DNA from: CBDATB01 sp965199745
GTDB lineage: Bacteria > Bacteroidota > Bacteroidia > Cytophagales > Flammeovirgaceae
Assembly: GCA_965199745.1 (NCBI GenBank)
Contig: CBDATB010000013.1
Location: 1-64,000 of the forward strand
Direction: 5' to 3'
DNA length: 64,000 nt
Made by a program: the position numbers and the translations under genes. Below are positions 54,241 to 63,920 of this stretch, one piece after another. The number at the start of each line of letters is the position of its first letter. Position 1 is the first letter of the stretch. The notes beneath the pieces are model-generated. The model was given only the letters and a program-made list of their open reading frames with translations, searched no databases and was not told the origin of the DNA.

Positions 54241-54822
54241 TCAGACGCTATAACCCATTCTAGTAGCATACCCACAGAGCTTTTCTTTCAGGATATTTCT
54301 CGCACGGTGCAGTCTAGATCTTACTGTACCAATAGGAATATCAAGTATTTTGGCCATTTCTTCGTAAGTAAATCCTTCTAAATCACAAAGAATGATAGCT
54401 ATTCTAAAATCAACGGCTAGAGAGTTAATTGCGTGGGTAATTTCATCCCCTATTTTATTCTGTATCATTTCCGAACGCAAGTCGATGATAATCTTTTTGT
54501 CGACATTTTTTGCATCGTAATAGTTCTCAATTTCCTTATAGTCTACGTGCGAAGGAACCTTATTTTTTTTACGATACTCGTTGATAAAACTATTCTTCAA
54601 TATCTTGAACAACCATGCTTTCGCATTAGTTCCTTTTTGGAAAGAATGCATGAAGCGGTAGGCTTTCATGTAAGTATCTTGCACAAGATCTTTGGCTTCT
54701 TCTTCTTCACGAGTAAGTTTAAATGCGAAATTATACAGGGCTTTCAAGTGAGGCATAAACTCATGCTCAAATGTAGTGTTTTTAGAATCATTAACGTGAT
54801 TTTTATTTAGTAAATTAGTCAT
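54241..54822 (-). CDS. ECF RNA polymerase sigma factor (SigE/RpoE-like)
   Basis: 193 residues, a well-conserved Bacteroidota type. Region 2: FMPHLKALYNFAFKLTREEEEAKDLVQDTYMKAYRF and AWLFKILKNSFINEYRKKNK. Region 4: DLEGFTYEEMAKILDIPIGTVRSRLHRARNIL. It recruits polymerase to specific promoters, probably regulating envelope or stress genes. The anti-sigma gene follows, then gmk. A 248-bp region upstream, AT-rich with no consensus promoter that I can identify, may hold an autoregulated promoter. Confidence 0.93.
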   Translation of the reverse strand: MTNLLNKNHVNDSKNTTFEHEFMPHLKALYNFAFKLTREEEEAKDLVQDTYMKAYRFMHSFQKGTNAKAWLFKILKNSFINEYRKKNKVPSHVDYKEIENYYDAKNVDKKIIIDLRSEMIQNKIGDEITHAINSLAVDFRIAIILCDLEGFTYEEMAKILDIPIGTVRSRLHRARNILKEKLCGYATRMGYSV

Positions 54823-55070
54823 AACTATGTGATTTTGCTAATTTTAATGTTGTCTCTTGCATTAATGCTTGATAGTACTCATTAAACACTAGCGTGGGTT
54901 AAATTAGATTAAAGTAAACGAATTACTTATTGAGACAGAGCATCTCTCTTAAAGGTTGTTTTGCCTAAGTTAATTTAGTATAAGAGATATCTATTGCACT
55001 ATAGATTTCTGAGGGGTTTTTCCAGATGATAAGGTGATAGCTGAGAGGTTATTTATCTATTTATAGATTC

Positions 55071-55619
55071 TCATTTTCGGCTTCTCCATAAAATCTCTTT
55101 TGCATTAAGCCGCTGACCAACTAGTCTCGATAATACAAAAAAATAGTCTGAAAGGCGATTTAAATATTGAATAATTAAGTCATCTATTTTTTCTTGCTCA
55201 TGGAGTGTAATTACCAATCGCTCGGCTCGCCTGCATACTACTCTGGCTAAATGACAATAGCATACAGATGGGTGTCCTCCAGGTAGGACAAAAGCGTGCA
55301 TTTCGGGCAGAGATTTATTCATGTCATCTATTTCACGCTCTAAGGTAAGTATATCATCAGGGATTAAGTCGGGTTTTATTAAATGTGGTTTGTCAGGATC
55401 GGCAGCAAGGCAACTACCTATTGTAAATAATCTATCTTGAATTTCTAGTAATATGTTGCACACACGCGGGTCAGTCAGATGATCTCTCAATAAACCGGTG
55501 TGTACATTTAATTCGTCTATAGTACCGTAGGATTCTATGCGAGGGTGTGCTTTCGATACTCGTTTTCCTCCAAATAGCGATGTTTTTCCTTTGTCTCCTG
55601 TTTTAGTATATATTTTCAT
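55071..55619 (-). CDS. Cob(I)yrinic acid a,c-diamide adenosyltransferase, PduO type
   Basis: 182 residues, a complete PduO-type adenosyltransferase. The N-terminal ATP site is KIYTKTGDKGKTSLFGGKRVSK, followed by ESYGTIDELNVHTGLL, and the later CRRAERLVITL and LNRLSDYFFVLSRLV. It attaches adenosyl to cob(I)alamin to make coenzyme B12. Directly after rpoC (17 bp), so expressed with it. It suggests the organism uses adenosylcobalamin enzymes. Confidence 0.94.
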   Translation of the reverse strand: MKIYTKTGDKGKTSLFGGKRVSKAHPRIESYGTIDELNVHTGLLRDHLTDPRVCNILLEIQDRLFTIGSCLAADPDKPHLIKPDLIPDDILTLEREIDDMNKSLPEMHAFVLPGGHPSVCYCHLARVVCRRAERLVITLHEQEKIDDLIIQYLNRLSDYFFVLSRLVGQRLNAKEILWRSRK

Positions 55620-55636
55620 TATGTACTAACTTAAAA

Positions 55637-58600
55637 TCATACTTCAACAGCTTTTTCATGATCAAGGCGTTCTTTAGATTCCTTTAATGCTTGATATTCT
55701 TCCGTAGAACCAACCTTAAGCTCTTGGAATGCTCTTTGTCCTGTACCTGCTGGTATCAGGTGTCCGACAATTACGTTTTCCTTTAAGCCTTTTAGTCCGT
55801 CTATTTTAGCACGTATTGCCGATTCGCTTAATACTTTAGTAGTCTCTTGGAATGAGGCTGCTGATATAAAACTACTTGTGTCCAAAGAGGCCTGTGTAAT
55901 GCCTTGTAGAATTGGCTTAGAGACAGCAGGTTGTGCGTCTCTTACCTGAACAAGTTTCATATCTTTTCTTCTGAGAGTTGAATTTTCATCTCTAAGTTCT
56001 CTCGGGGAAATAATTTTTCCTGGTTTCATTGATTCAGAATCGCCATTATCAGTAATGACTTTCATGTTGAGAATTTCATCGTTGGCTTCTCTAAGTTCAA
56101 ATTTACCTACCACTTGGTTTGGTAAGAAGGTGGTATCTCCACTGTCCATGATGATTACTTTTTGCATCATCTGACGTACAATGACTTCGATGTGTTTGTC
56201 GTTAATTTTTACGCCTTGTAGGCGGTATACGTCCTGAATTTCATTGACGAGGTACTCTTGCACGGCTGTAGGTCCTTTAATAGAGAGGATGTCTGCGGGT
56301 GCGGTAGAGCCATCAGAGAGTGGCATGCCTGCTTTAACAAAATCATTTTCTTGTACCAAAATATGTTTTGATAAGTAAACCATATATTTCTTCTTAATAC
56401 CGTCTTTAGATTCCACAAATATCTCTTGGTTGCCACGCTTAATACCACCGTAAGAGACCACTCCGTCAATTTCGCTAACAACGGCTGGGTTAGACGGGTT
56501 TCGCGCTTCAAAAAGTTCAGTGACTCTAGGCAAACCACCTGTAATATCCCCGCTATTTCCTACCGATCGAGGTATCTTTGCTAAAACTTCCCCAGCTTTT
56601 ACCCTATCTCCGTCTTCCACTGCAAGGCGGGCATCAACTGGTATATTTGCGCTAATAACATTACCATCTTCTGAGCGAACAAAAATAGTAGGGTTCTTTG
56701 TTTTATCTTTGTTTTCTACAATTACTTTTTCAATATATCTTGTTTGTTCGTCAGCTACTTCTTTATAAGTAACATCTTTTTCAATAGATTCAAAAGCTAC
56801 AACTCCTTCATACTGAGAGAGGATAACTGCATTAAATGGATCCCACGAGCAAATTGAGTCTCCCTTTGTTACTTTTTGCTTGTCTTTTACTTGTAAATAA
56901 GCACCGTAAGGAATATTATTGGTAAATACTACTTTTCCTTCATCATTAATAATTTTTACTTCTGCGGTTCGGGCAATAACTACGTCTACTGCCACCTTGT
57001 CATCAGCTCTTTTTTCTATGGGTACGCAACGCATCCCTTCAAAATTAATAATACCTGAAAACTTAGCTTTTATAGAGGCTTCTATGGCAATATTGGAGGC
57101 TGCACCTCCCACGTGAAAGGTGCGTAAGGTTAGCTGTGTGCCGGGTTCTCCAATAGACTGTGCAGCAATCACACCGACCGAATCACCTTGTTGCGCTATT
57201 TTTCCTGAAGAGAGGTTTCTACCATAGCATTTAGCACATATTCCCTGCTTGGTTTCACAAGTCAAAGAAGAGCGAATATCCACTTGTTCTATGGTGGTTT
57301 CTTCTATTATTGATACGACATCTTCTGAAATTTCCTCCCCTGCGGACAGGATAATTTTGTCGCTGTCGGGATAGTAAATATCGTTGAGACTTACCCTACC
57401 TAATATTCTTTCACCTAAGTTTTCAATGATTTCATCATTATCTTTGAGTGCTTCTACTGTAATGCCTCTCAGAGTGCCACAATCGCTCTCATTCACTACC
57501 ATGTCTTGTGCAACGTCTACTAGGCGTCTTGTTAGATAACCGGCATCAGCAGTTTTGAGTGCTGTGTCTGCTAAGCCTTTTCTGGCACCGTGCGTAGAAA
57601 TAAAATACTCTAACACATCGAGTCCCTCTTTAAAGTTGGAAAGGATTGGATTTTCAATGATTTCGCCAATAGAACCTTGTAAACTTTTTTGTGGTTTTGC
57701 CATTAATCCTCTCATGCCTCCTAGCTGGCGAATTTGCTCTCTTGAACCTCTCGCACCTGAGTGCATCATCATATAAATAGAATTGAACCCTTGGTTGTCT
57801 CCTTTCATTTGTTCCATTAATATATCAGTGAGGTTAGAATTCACTCTCGTCCATATATCAATTATTTGATTGTATCGTTCCTTGTCAGTAATCAGCCCCA
57901 TTTGGTAGTTGCTTAATACAGCGTCTCTATCTTTTTTAGCTTCTTCTGTCAGAGAGTTTTTCTCCGAAGGAATAATCACTTCATCTAAGCCAAAAGATAA
58001 ACCTCCACTATATGCCGACTGAAAACCGAGATGTTTGATGTCGTCAAGAAAACGAGCAGTTTTTGCCATGCCTACTATCTTGAAGACATGCGAAATAATT
58101 AACTGTAATTTCTTTTTAGTTAGTAATTCATTAACGAAACCTACTTCTTCAGGGATATTTTGATTAAAAATCACCCTTCCTGCCACAGTATCTACAATGG
58201 CTTCTTCGAGTTCACCTGTTTTATTGTTTCTCACTTTCGCCCTTACTTTAATATGAGCCTGCTTAGATATAGCACCCTCATTAATAGCGATGACTACTTC
58301 TTCGTCGCTATAAAAAACCATACCTTCGCCATGCACTTTGTGTGTGGGAGTAGATTTTCTTCCTTTCGTCAGATAATAAAGCCCCAACACCATATCTTGC
58401 GATGGAACAGTGATAGGAGCACCATTGGCAGGGTTCAAAATGTTATGAGAAGCCAACATGAGTAGAGAAGCCTCTAAAATAGCCTTGTGTCCTAAAGGTA
58501 CGTGCACTGCCATTTGGTCGCCGTCGAAGTCGGCATTGAAAGCAGTACAAACTAGGGGGTGTAGTTGAATGGCTTTGCCTTCAATTAATTTAGGCTGAAA

Positions 58601-59950
58601 AGACTGAATGCCCAGACGGTGTAGTGTAGGCGCACGATTGAGCAATATTGGGTGTCCTTTTAATACATTTTCGAGAATATCCCATACGACAGGTTCTTTT
58701 TTATCTACTATTTTCTTAGCAGATTTTACCGTTTTGACAATACCGCGTTCAATCAGTTTTCTGATAATAAAAGGTTTAAAAAGTTCTGCAGCCATATCTT
58801 TCGGCAATCCGCATTCATGCAATTTCAGTTCGGGCCCGACAACGATAACAGAACGCCCTGAATAGTCGACTCGCTTGCCGAGTAAGTTTTGGCGAAAACG
58901 ACCTTGCTTACCTTTGAGCATATCACTCAAAGATTTCAGCGGTCTATTGCCATCAGCTCTTACGGCATTCACTTTTCTAGAGTTGTCAAACAAAGAGTCT
59001 ACTGCTTCTTGCAGCATCCTTTTTTCGTTTCGCAGAATTACTTCGGGTGCTTTGATATCGATGAGTCTTTTCAAGCGATTATTTCTAATAATGACTCGTC
59101 TGTATAGGTCATTAAGGTCAGAGGTGGCGAAACGACCACCATCGAGAGGTACTAATGGTCGTAACTCGGGAGGGATGACTGGTACCATTCGAATAATCAT
59201 CCACTCTGGGTTATTATTCATGTGTTTGTTGGCATTTCTGAATGCTTCTACCACTTTCAGCCGCTTGAGTGCCTCTGCTTTTCGTTGTTGTGAGGAATCG
59301 TTGTCCACACTATTTCTCAGCTCATAAGACAGCTCGTCCAGATCGAGTTTTGACAAGAGCATTTGCAGAGCCTCAGACCCCATTTTAGCAATGAACTTAT
59401 CAGGGTGATTGTCTTCTAATTGTTGATTTTCTCTAGGTAGTTTATCTAAAATATCCAAGTATTCGTCTTCGGTCAGGAAGTCAAGGTAGTTAATACCGTC
59501 TTCTTCCTTCAGACCTGGTTGGATTACTACATATCTTTCATAGTAAATAATTTGATCGAGTTTTTTGGTAGCTAGCCCCAACAGATAGCCTATTTTATTT
59601 GGCAAAGACTTGAAATACCAGATATGTGCAACAGGTACGACCAACTGAATGTGTCCCATGCGTTCTCTGCGTACTTTTTTCTCTGTTACCTCTACACCGC
59701 AACGGTCACAGACGATGTTTCTATAACGGATACGTTTGTATTTACCACAATGGCATTCCCAATCTTTCTGAGGACCGAAAATACGTTCACAAAACAAACC
59801 ACCCATTTCAGGTTTATAAGTCCTATAATTAATAGTTTCGGGCTGAGTAACTTCTCCGTGAGATGTTTCTAGGATAGATTCTGGCGAAGCCAAACTAACA
59901 GTGACTTTGGTGAAGTCATTGCTGATTCTCTTGTTTCTTTTGAAAGCCAT
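55637..59950 (-). CDS. rpoC: DNA-directed RNA polymerase subunit beta'
   Basis: 1437 residues. The N-terminal zinc ribbon (CERIFGPQKDWECHCGKY, later CDRCGVEVT), rudder/bridge, the catalytic NADFDGDQMAVH, the trigger loop near GARGSREQIRQLGGMRGLMA and the second zinc site (CAKCYGRNL) are all present. The true start is ATG 59950 (MAFKRNKRISNDF), the family N-terminus; the 14-residue extension upstream is spurious, since the predicted promoter overlaps it. The gene is not preceded by rpoB. The adenosyltransferase follows. Confidence 0.97.
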   Translation of the reverse strand: MAFKRNKRISNDFTKVTVSLASPESILETSHGEVTQPETINYRTYKPEMGGLFCERIFGPQKDWECHCGKYKRIRYRNIVCDRCGVEVTEKKVRRERMGHIQLVVPVAHIWYFKSLPNKIGYLLGLATKKLDQIIYYERYVVIQPGLKEEDGINYLDFLTEDEYLDILDKLPRENQQLEDNHPDKFIAKMGSEALQMLLSKLDLDELSYELRNSVDNDSSQQRKAEALKRLKVVEAFRNANKHMNNNPEWMIIRMVPVIPPELRPLVPLDGGRFATSDLNDLYRRVIIRNNRLKRLIDIKAPEVILRNEKRMLQEAVDSLFDNSRKVNAVRADGNRPLKSLSDMLKGKQGRFRQNLLGKRVDYSGRSVIVVGPELKLHECGLPKDMAAELFKPFIIRKLIERGIVKTVKSAKKIVDKKEPVVWDILENVLKGHPILLNRAPTLHRLGIQSFQPKLIEGKAIQLHPLVCTAFNADFDGDQMAVHVPLGHKAILEASLLMLASHNILNPANGAPITVPSQDMVLGLYYLTKGRKSTPTHKVHGEGMVFYSDEEVVIAINEGAISKQAHIKVRAKVRNNKTGELEEAIVDTVAGRVIFNQNIPEEVGFVNELLTKKKLQLIISHVFKIVGMAKTARFLDDIKHLGFQSAYSGGLSFGLDEVIIPSEKNSLTEEAKKDRDAVLSNYQMGLITDKERYNQIIDIWTRVNSNLTDILMEQMKGDNQGFNSIYMMMHSGARGSREQIRQLGGMRGLMAKPQKSLQGSIGEIIENPILSNFKEGLDVLEYFISTHGARKGLADTALKTADAGYLTRRLVDVAQDMVVNESDCGTLRGITVEALKDNDEIIENLGERILGRVSLNDIYYPDSDKIILSAGEEISEDVVSIIEETTIEQVDIRSSLTCETKQGICAKCYGRNLSSGKIAQQGDSVGVIAAQSIGEPGTQLTLRTFHVGGAASNIAIEASIKAKFSGIINFEGMRCVPIEKRADDKVAVDVVIARTAEVKIINDEGKVVFTNNIPYGAYLQVKDKQKVTKGDSICSWDPFNAVILSQYEGVVAFESIEKDVTYKEVADEQTRYIEKVIVENKDKTKNPTIFVRSEDGNVISANIPVDARLAVEDGDRVKAGEVLAKIPRSVGNSGDITGGLPRVTELFEARNPSNPAVVSEIDGVVSYGGIKRGNQEIFVESKDGIKKKYMVYLSKHILVQENDFVKAGMPLSDGSTAPADILSIKGPTAVQEYLVNEIQDVYRLQGVKINDKHIEVIVRQMMQKVIIMDSGDTTFLPNQVVGKFELREANDEILNMKVITDNGDSESMKPGKIISPRELRDENSTLRRKDMKLVQVRDAQPAVSKPILQGITQASLDTSSFISAASFQETTKVLSESAIRAKIDGLKGLKENVIVGHLIPAGTGQRAFQELKVGSTEEYQALKESKERLDHEKAVEV

Positions 59951-59989
59951 GATTGGGATTTGTGGGAGTGTGTAGGAAATATTAGCCCG

Positions 59990-60021
59990 CAAAGATAGTA
60001 AAACAAAATATTATCCGATAA
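59990..60021 (-). promoter_or_regulatory. Promoter of rpoC
   Basis: On the minus strand, TATCTTTG (59997-59990) follows TTA (60021-60019) at a 21-bp spacer: a perfect -7 and a near-consensus -33 (TTG expected). Transcription would start near 59983, leaving a leader of about 33 nt. Confidence 0.6.
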
Positions 60022-60078
60022 TAACTAACTAAGTTTTTTAGGTTTTTTTGAAAATATTCTCATTTCTTTTGTCATCTG

Positions 60079-60996
60079 TCATAAATGTTTCATCAGGTGA
60101 GTGTAAAGCGATAACATACAAGTAATATCATGGCGGTGTACTTTCTCATTGGGACTGTGTACATGGTCTTCAGGTGCTCCTATGAAGCACCAATCGAAAG
60201 GGTAGGGAGAAGACTGCAAAGCATTTCCGTCACTACCGCCGGCATCTTCTACTTCCAACTGGAAATCAATACCCGAATTTTTTGCTATTTCAATAATTTT
60301 GTTTACATATTTTCTTCTGGGTATACCTTTATCGCGCATAGAAATAGCGACACCTTTGCCGTGTTTTACTCCTGCTGTTACCCACGTGATGTCTGATATT
60401 AAGGCTTGTTTTACACGGTGTTTTTCATAAATATGCCGCGCCAAATATCCTACCGAACCACCGCCGTGTTCTTCCCAGCAAGAGAAGCAGATAATGCCTT
60501 GTGCTAAGGTTTCAGCCACTTTCAGTGCGTTCCACACACCCAAACGATTATCGAGGTAACAAGATTGAACAAATTTATCTGTTTTACGAAAATTGCATTT
60601 AAAGACCAAATTTGTTCCCAAATCAATTTTTCTTTTAGATTCATATTTAATGATATTGCTTTTTTTGCCTAGTTTAATACGACATTCAATAGCTCCTTGT
60701 GAGTCTTCTCCTACCAAAGTCCAATTTTCTTTTGCCTGAACACCGCCTATTTTCACTATTTCTCTGTCGTATTTGACAGTAAAACCAACACTATCCATAT
60801 GGGCAAAAATAGCTGTTTTGGGTTTTTCTCCGAAGACTAATATAATACAGTCTTGGAAGTTTTGTCCGCTGATAATTTTAGGTTTTGTTTTCCATTTATT
60901 ACAGTTTTCGCTGATATAATTCAAAATAAAATCCTTGATCTTACCCTCATTGCCGGAAGGTGCACAGATTTGGCAGAGTTGTTTTAGAAGTTGCAT
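60079..60996 (-). CDS. M42-family aminopeptidase-like zinc peptidase
   Basis: 305 residues. Catalytic-site signatures: AHMDSVGF (His and Asp), CFSCWEEHGGGSVG (Glu pair), SDITWVTAGVKHGKG (Asp) and CFIGAPEDHVHSPNE (His). The PDZ-like insertion between about 70 and 130 is present. The family removes N-terminal residues from peptides or acts on acylated peptides, in the cytoplasm. The gene lies 26 bp downstream of the outer-membrane protein gene and 129 bp before rpoC, so it may end an envelope-gene operon. Confidence 0.88.
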   Translation of the reverse strand: MQLLKQLCQICAPSGNEGKIKDFILNYISENCNKWKTKPKIISGQNFQDCIILVFGEKPKTAIFAHMDSVGFTVKYDREIVKIGGVQAKENWTLVGEDSQGAIECRIKLGKKSNIIKYESKRKIDLGTNLVFKCNFRKTDKFVQSCYLDNRLGVWNALKVAETLAQGIICFSCWEEHGGGSVGYLARHIYEKHRVKQALISDITWVTAGVKHGKGVAISMRDKGIPRRKYVNKIIEIAKNSGIDFQLEVEDAGGSDGNALQSSPYPFDWCFIGAPEDHVHSPNEKVHRHDITCMLSLYTHLMKHL

Positions 60997-61022
60997 TCAG
61001 ATATTTTGCTTTATGGTTATTT

Positions 61023-62498
61023 TCAGTACTCCTCCTTGTCTGTGCTATCGCCAAGCCGGATATTGATGCCGATGTAGGGCATTACCTGGTCAGTAGAGCC
61101 GTAGCTACCATCGCTAAGGCGAACGAAGGTTCGGTAATAATCTACACCGCCGACAAATAATTTATTGAATCTATAGCCCAATCTTAGATTTGCTACTGCA
61201 TTATCGGGGTCAAACGCGTCGCTGAGGCTGGATAGGTTTCCTTTGTAATAGTAACCTCTAACAATGAACTTATCGCCTAGATTGTCAATATTGGCAGCAA
61301 TTCTCAGGGCAGCGGGGTTGTTCTCACTAATTTGGTCGGGTATAACTAAAGAGCCGCTAATGATGATGGTATTGATAATTTGCCCGCTGATAGTTCCGTA
61401 GATACCCCCTTTTTTTTCGGCAATTGCCAAGGAACTGATGCGGGTATCTTTATCGATTTCATAGGAAGTATCGAAAAACTGTGGGATAAAATTATTAGAA
61501 TACCAAACCCTGTCAATTTTTATACCCAAGCTAAATACATCAGCAATCAATCTAAAATTAGCCACGGCTCCCACACTAATACCATCACCTGCGCCATAAT
61601 TAGCTGCTGAGGCTTGGTTAGGAATACTGGTAAGGAAAGTGTCAAAGGCAGTGTTGCCACTAATAGCATTAATTCTTCCATATTGTGCTGAGGCGAGGAC
61701 AGTCAAAAACGAATTTCTTACAAACGTTACCCCAAAGTCGGCACCAAAAGATATTATTCCTTTCGATAGAAAACTATTATACTGAGTAGTTGCTGGTTCG
61801 TAGAAGTTTTCGGTTTGGTCTCTGTCGCTAATAAAAGTACCTCCAATTTCTACTGTTTTTATAATGGGAATATCTGTACGACCAAAGGGGCGGAAGTAAG
61901 GTCTAACAGCGAGCAAATTAAATGATCCGCCTGCAATGTCGCTGTATAGTGCTTCCAGACCTACAAGTTCGTTGAAACGTATGTCAAACTCAACTCCTAT
62001 TTTTCTTTTTTCTTCACTGTAGGTGTTAGAATAGTTGTTTAGCAATAAGCCATAGCCAATATAAGCACCGGTCAGGTCGCCAACTCTTGCGTAAACTTTA
62101 TCTCGCTTTTTCCTGCCGTACCTAACGTAGCGTATTGTGCGCAGGATAGCTTCTGCAATGCCATCATTATACAGCTCGGCGCGCAATGCTCCTTTACTGA
62201 CGTTGTAGTATAGTGGCACGTCCACACCAATACCTACCTTCCCGATGGTAAATTCGGGCTGTAAGCGAAAACCAATATGATTATCCCCATCAATATTTAT
62301 CCAACCAAAATTACCAGCGAGTGCATTTTGAAAGCTCAATGGATCTGCTAATGGGGAGAGGTCTTCAAGGCTACCTTCAACCTCCACTTGTACGTCTGCG
62401 TCTTTATCATCCACCTGAGCAGTTGTTTCTTGGGTAAGGAATAGGCATAGAGCGATAGTAGAGCAAAAGAATGTAAGTTTTGCTGAATTTTTTTTCAT
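61023..62498 (-). CDS. Outer-membrane beta-barrel protein, function unknown
   Basis: 491 residues with a signal peptide ending near TTAQ. Alternating strand patterns run through the whole chain, for example GFRLQPEFTIGKVGIGVDV, RVGDLTGAYIGYGLLLNNYS, LLAVRPYFRPFG and KLFVGGVDYYRTFV, and it ends in INIRLGDSTDKEEY. The strand density suggests a barrel of 16-18 strands. It belongs to a conserved Bacteroidota family without an assigned function, I believe. The gene lies 52 bp after the OmpA-like gene, same strand. Confidence 0.75.
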   Translation of the reverse strand: MKKNSAKLTFFCSTIALCLFLTQETTAQVDDKDADVQVEVEGSLEDLSPLADPLSFQNALAGNFGWINIDGDNHIGFRLQPEFTIGKVGIGVDVPLYYNVSKGALRAELYNDGIAEAILRTIRYVRYGRKKRDKVYARVGDLTGAYIGYGLLLNNYSNTYSEEKRKIGVEFDIRFNELVGLEALYSDIAGGSFNLLAVRPYFRPFGRTDIPIIKTVEIGGTFISDRDQTENFYEPATTQYNSFLSKGIISFGADFGVTFVRNSFLTVLASAQYGRINAISGNTAFDTFLTSIPNQASAANYGAGDGISVGAVANFRLIADVFSLGIKIDRVWYSNNFIPQFFDTSYEIDKDTRISSLAIAEKKGGIYGTISGQIINTIIISGSLVIPDQISENNPAALRIAANIDNLGDKFIVRGYYYKGNLSSLSDAFDPDNAVANLRLGYRFNKLFVGGVDYYRTFVRLSDGSYGSTDQVMPYIGINIRLGDSTDKEEY

Positions 62499-62550
62499 AC
62501 GAATAGGTTTTTAAGTTAAATAATTAATGTTGTTATGAATAATGGTATTA

Positions 62551-63333
62551 TCAGTTTTTAACCAATTCAACCCTTCGGTTTTTTTCACGTCCGTCTTCGG
62601 TATTGTTGTCGGCAATGGGTTTTTCTTGTCCTACGCCTACTGGTGTTAGCCTTTTAGGGCTTACCCCTAGTTTAATCAACTCTCGTTTTAAGGCATTTGC
62701 CCTTTTTAAAGACAGGTTTTTATTAGCGTCAGCCGCCCCAATATTATCAGTGTGTCCTTCAATGGTAAAATTAAGGCTGGGAAAAGTTCTGATAATTTGC
62801 GCCATTTGCCCAATTTTTTGCTTGTCTTCTTCTGGTATTTGGGTAGAGTTAGGACTAAAGTTGATATACAATGCTATATGACCTTCTTTTTTGAATTTTG
62901 TCAGCAGATCAGGGTAGACGTCTGCTGCGATAGTTTTTTCTAAAATAACAAGAGAATATTTTTTACCTTGCTCATAAGCTTCTACTACTATCCAAAACTC
63001 TTTATCCTTTTTTACTAAAGAAAAAGCACCGAAATTTTTTCCCTTGAAAAGGGGTTTTCCTTGCAAGTTTTTTATCTGATTGTAATAATAGTTTAGTATG
63101 CTGGCTGAGCTATATTCAGTTTTTTCGCTTTGGTATTCGTATTGCAAAAGCGTTTTCAAGCCTTTTACTGTCTTTGTGTTTGTCTGATTTAGAGGAATAT
63201 TTAAAGCGTCTTGTTTTTGTTCTTGATGTATCAAAACGTAGCCGGGTATATCATCAAATAAGGGATGACCTTGCGCTGACAAAGCTTCGGCTTGGTAAAC
63301 AATTCCTAAAAGGGCGCTTACTAGTAGTTTCAT
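62551..63333 (-). CDS. OmpA-family peptidoglycan-binding protein
   Basis: 260 residues from ATG 63333, with a signal peptide ending near LSAQ. The C-terminal OmpA domain (150-260) reads LYINFSPNSTQIPEEDKQKIGQMAQII, NFTIEGHTDNIGAADANKNLSLKRANALK, then GVGQEKPIADNNTEDGREKNRRVELVKN: the standard signature with the conserved Asp and Arg contacting diaminopimelate. The N-terminal part is a small domain of unknown fold. It ties the outer membrane to murein. The upstream extension of the frame is not part of the protein. Confidence 0.93.
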   Translation of the reverse strand: MKLLVSALLGIVYQAEALSAQGHPLFDDIPGYVLIHQEQKQDALNIPLNQTNTKTVKGLKTLLQYEYQSEKTEYSSASILNYYYNQIKNLQGKPLFKGKNFGAFSLVKKDKEFWIVVEAYEQGKKYSLVILEKTIAADVYPDLLTKFKKEGHIALYINFSPNSTQIPEEDKQKIGQMAQIIRTFPSLNFTIEGHTDNIGAADANKNLSLKRANALKRELIKLGVSPKRLTPVGVGQEKPIADNNTEDGREKNRRVELVKN

Positions 63334-63368
63334 AATTATTTCAGATTTTAGCGTGTGTTTTGAGGAGG

Positions 63369-63920
63369 TTATTTGGCTGAAACACAATGTTTACAACAAA
63401 CAAATCTACTGATTTTTTTCCTTTTATGTAAAATAACGGTGCTACACGCTTCACCGTACATCATGCTGGCTACGTATGGGTATAAACGATGTGTAAACTC
63501 TACATAGGCAAAGGTTGGTATTTGCCTGTGGCTACATCCTTTGATAATTACTTTTTGATCTCGAAAAATTGTAAAGTCTGTTTTATCCAAGATATTCAGG
63601 AAAGCTGCCTTTTCTAGGTCTTCTAAGGTACCAAAAACCACCTGACTTGCGTGGGGTTGCAAGTGTACTACCAGTAGCATATATGCCCAAGTGGGCACAA
63701 TAGCATCTGCACTACAAGTGATAGCTACATCTTTACCGCGATAGTCTTGCCAAGAATGATTTTTAAGAAATGTTCTAAAGTCTTTTTCTTTCAACACTAA
63801 GCCTTGATGCAAATTGTCTTTTATATCGTATAAAACACCCTGTATTTGTGGGTAATAATCTTCGATATTTAGAGTAATTAATTTGCTATTAGCTACTTTG
63901 TTAGTAATAGATTCTTCCAT
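63369..63920 (-). CDS. DUF2480 family protein
   Basis: 183 residues. The sequence fits the Bacteroidota DUF2480 family: NKVANSKLITLNIEDYYP, DIKDNLHQGLVLKEKDFRTFLKNHSW, then AITCSADAIVPTWAYMLL. A later part has CSHRQIPTFAYVEFTHRLYPYVASMMYGEACSTV, with Cys residues that may bind a metal. Biochemical function is unknown. It lies 35 bp upstream of the OmpA-like gene and on the same strand, so one operon is likely. The intergenic 80 bp to the right edge holds nothing I can call. Confidence 0.85.
   Translation of the reverse strand: MEESITNKVANSKLITLNIEDYYPQIQGVLYDIKDNLHQGLVLKEKDFRTFLKNHSWQDYRGKDVAITCSADAIVPTWAYMLLVVHLQPHASQVVFGTLEDLEKAAFLNILDKTDFTIFRDQKVIIKGCSHRQIPTFAYVEFTHRLYPYVASMMYGEACSTVILHKRKKISRFVCCKHCVSAK

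Noticed and set aside
55637..59992. Extended rpoC start at 59992
   Set aside because: The predicted -7 element at 59990-59997 and start near 59983 lie inside this extension, and the family N-terminus is MAFKRN-like.
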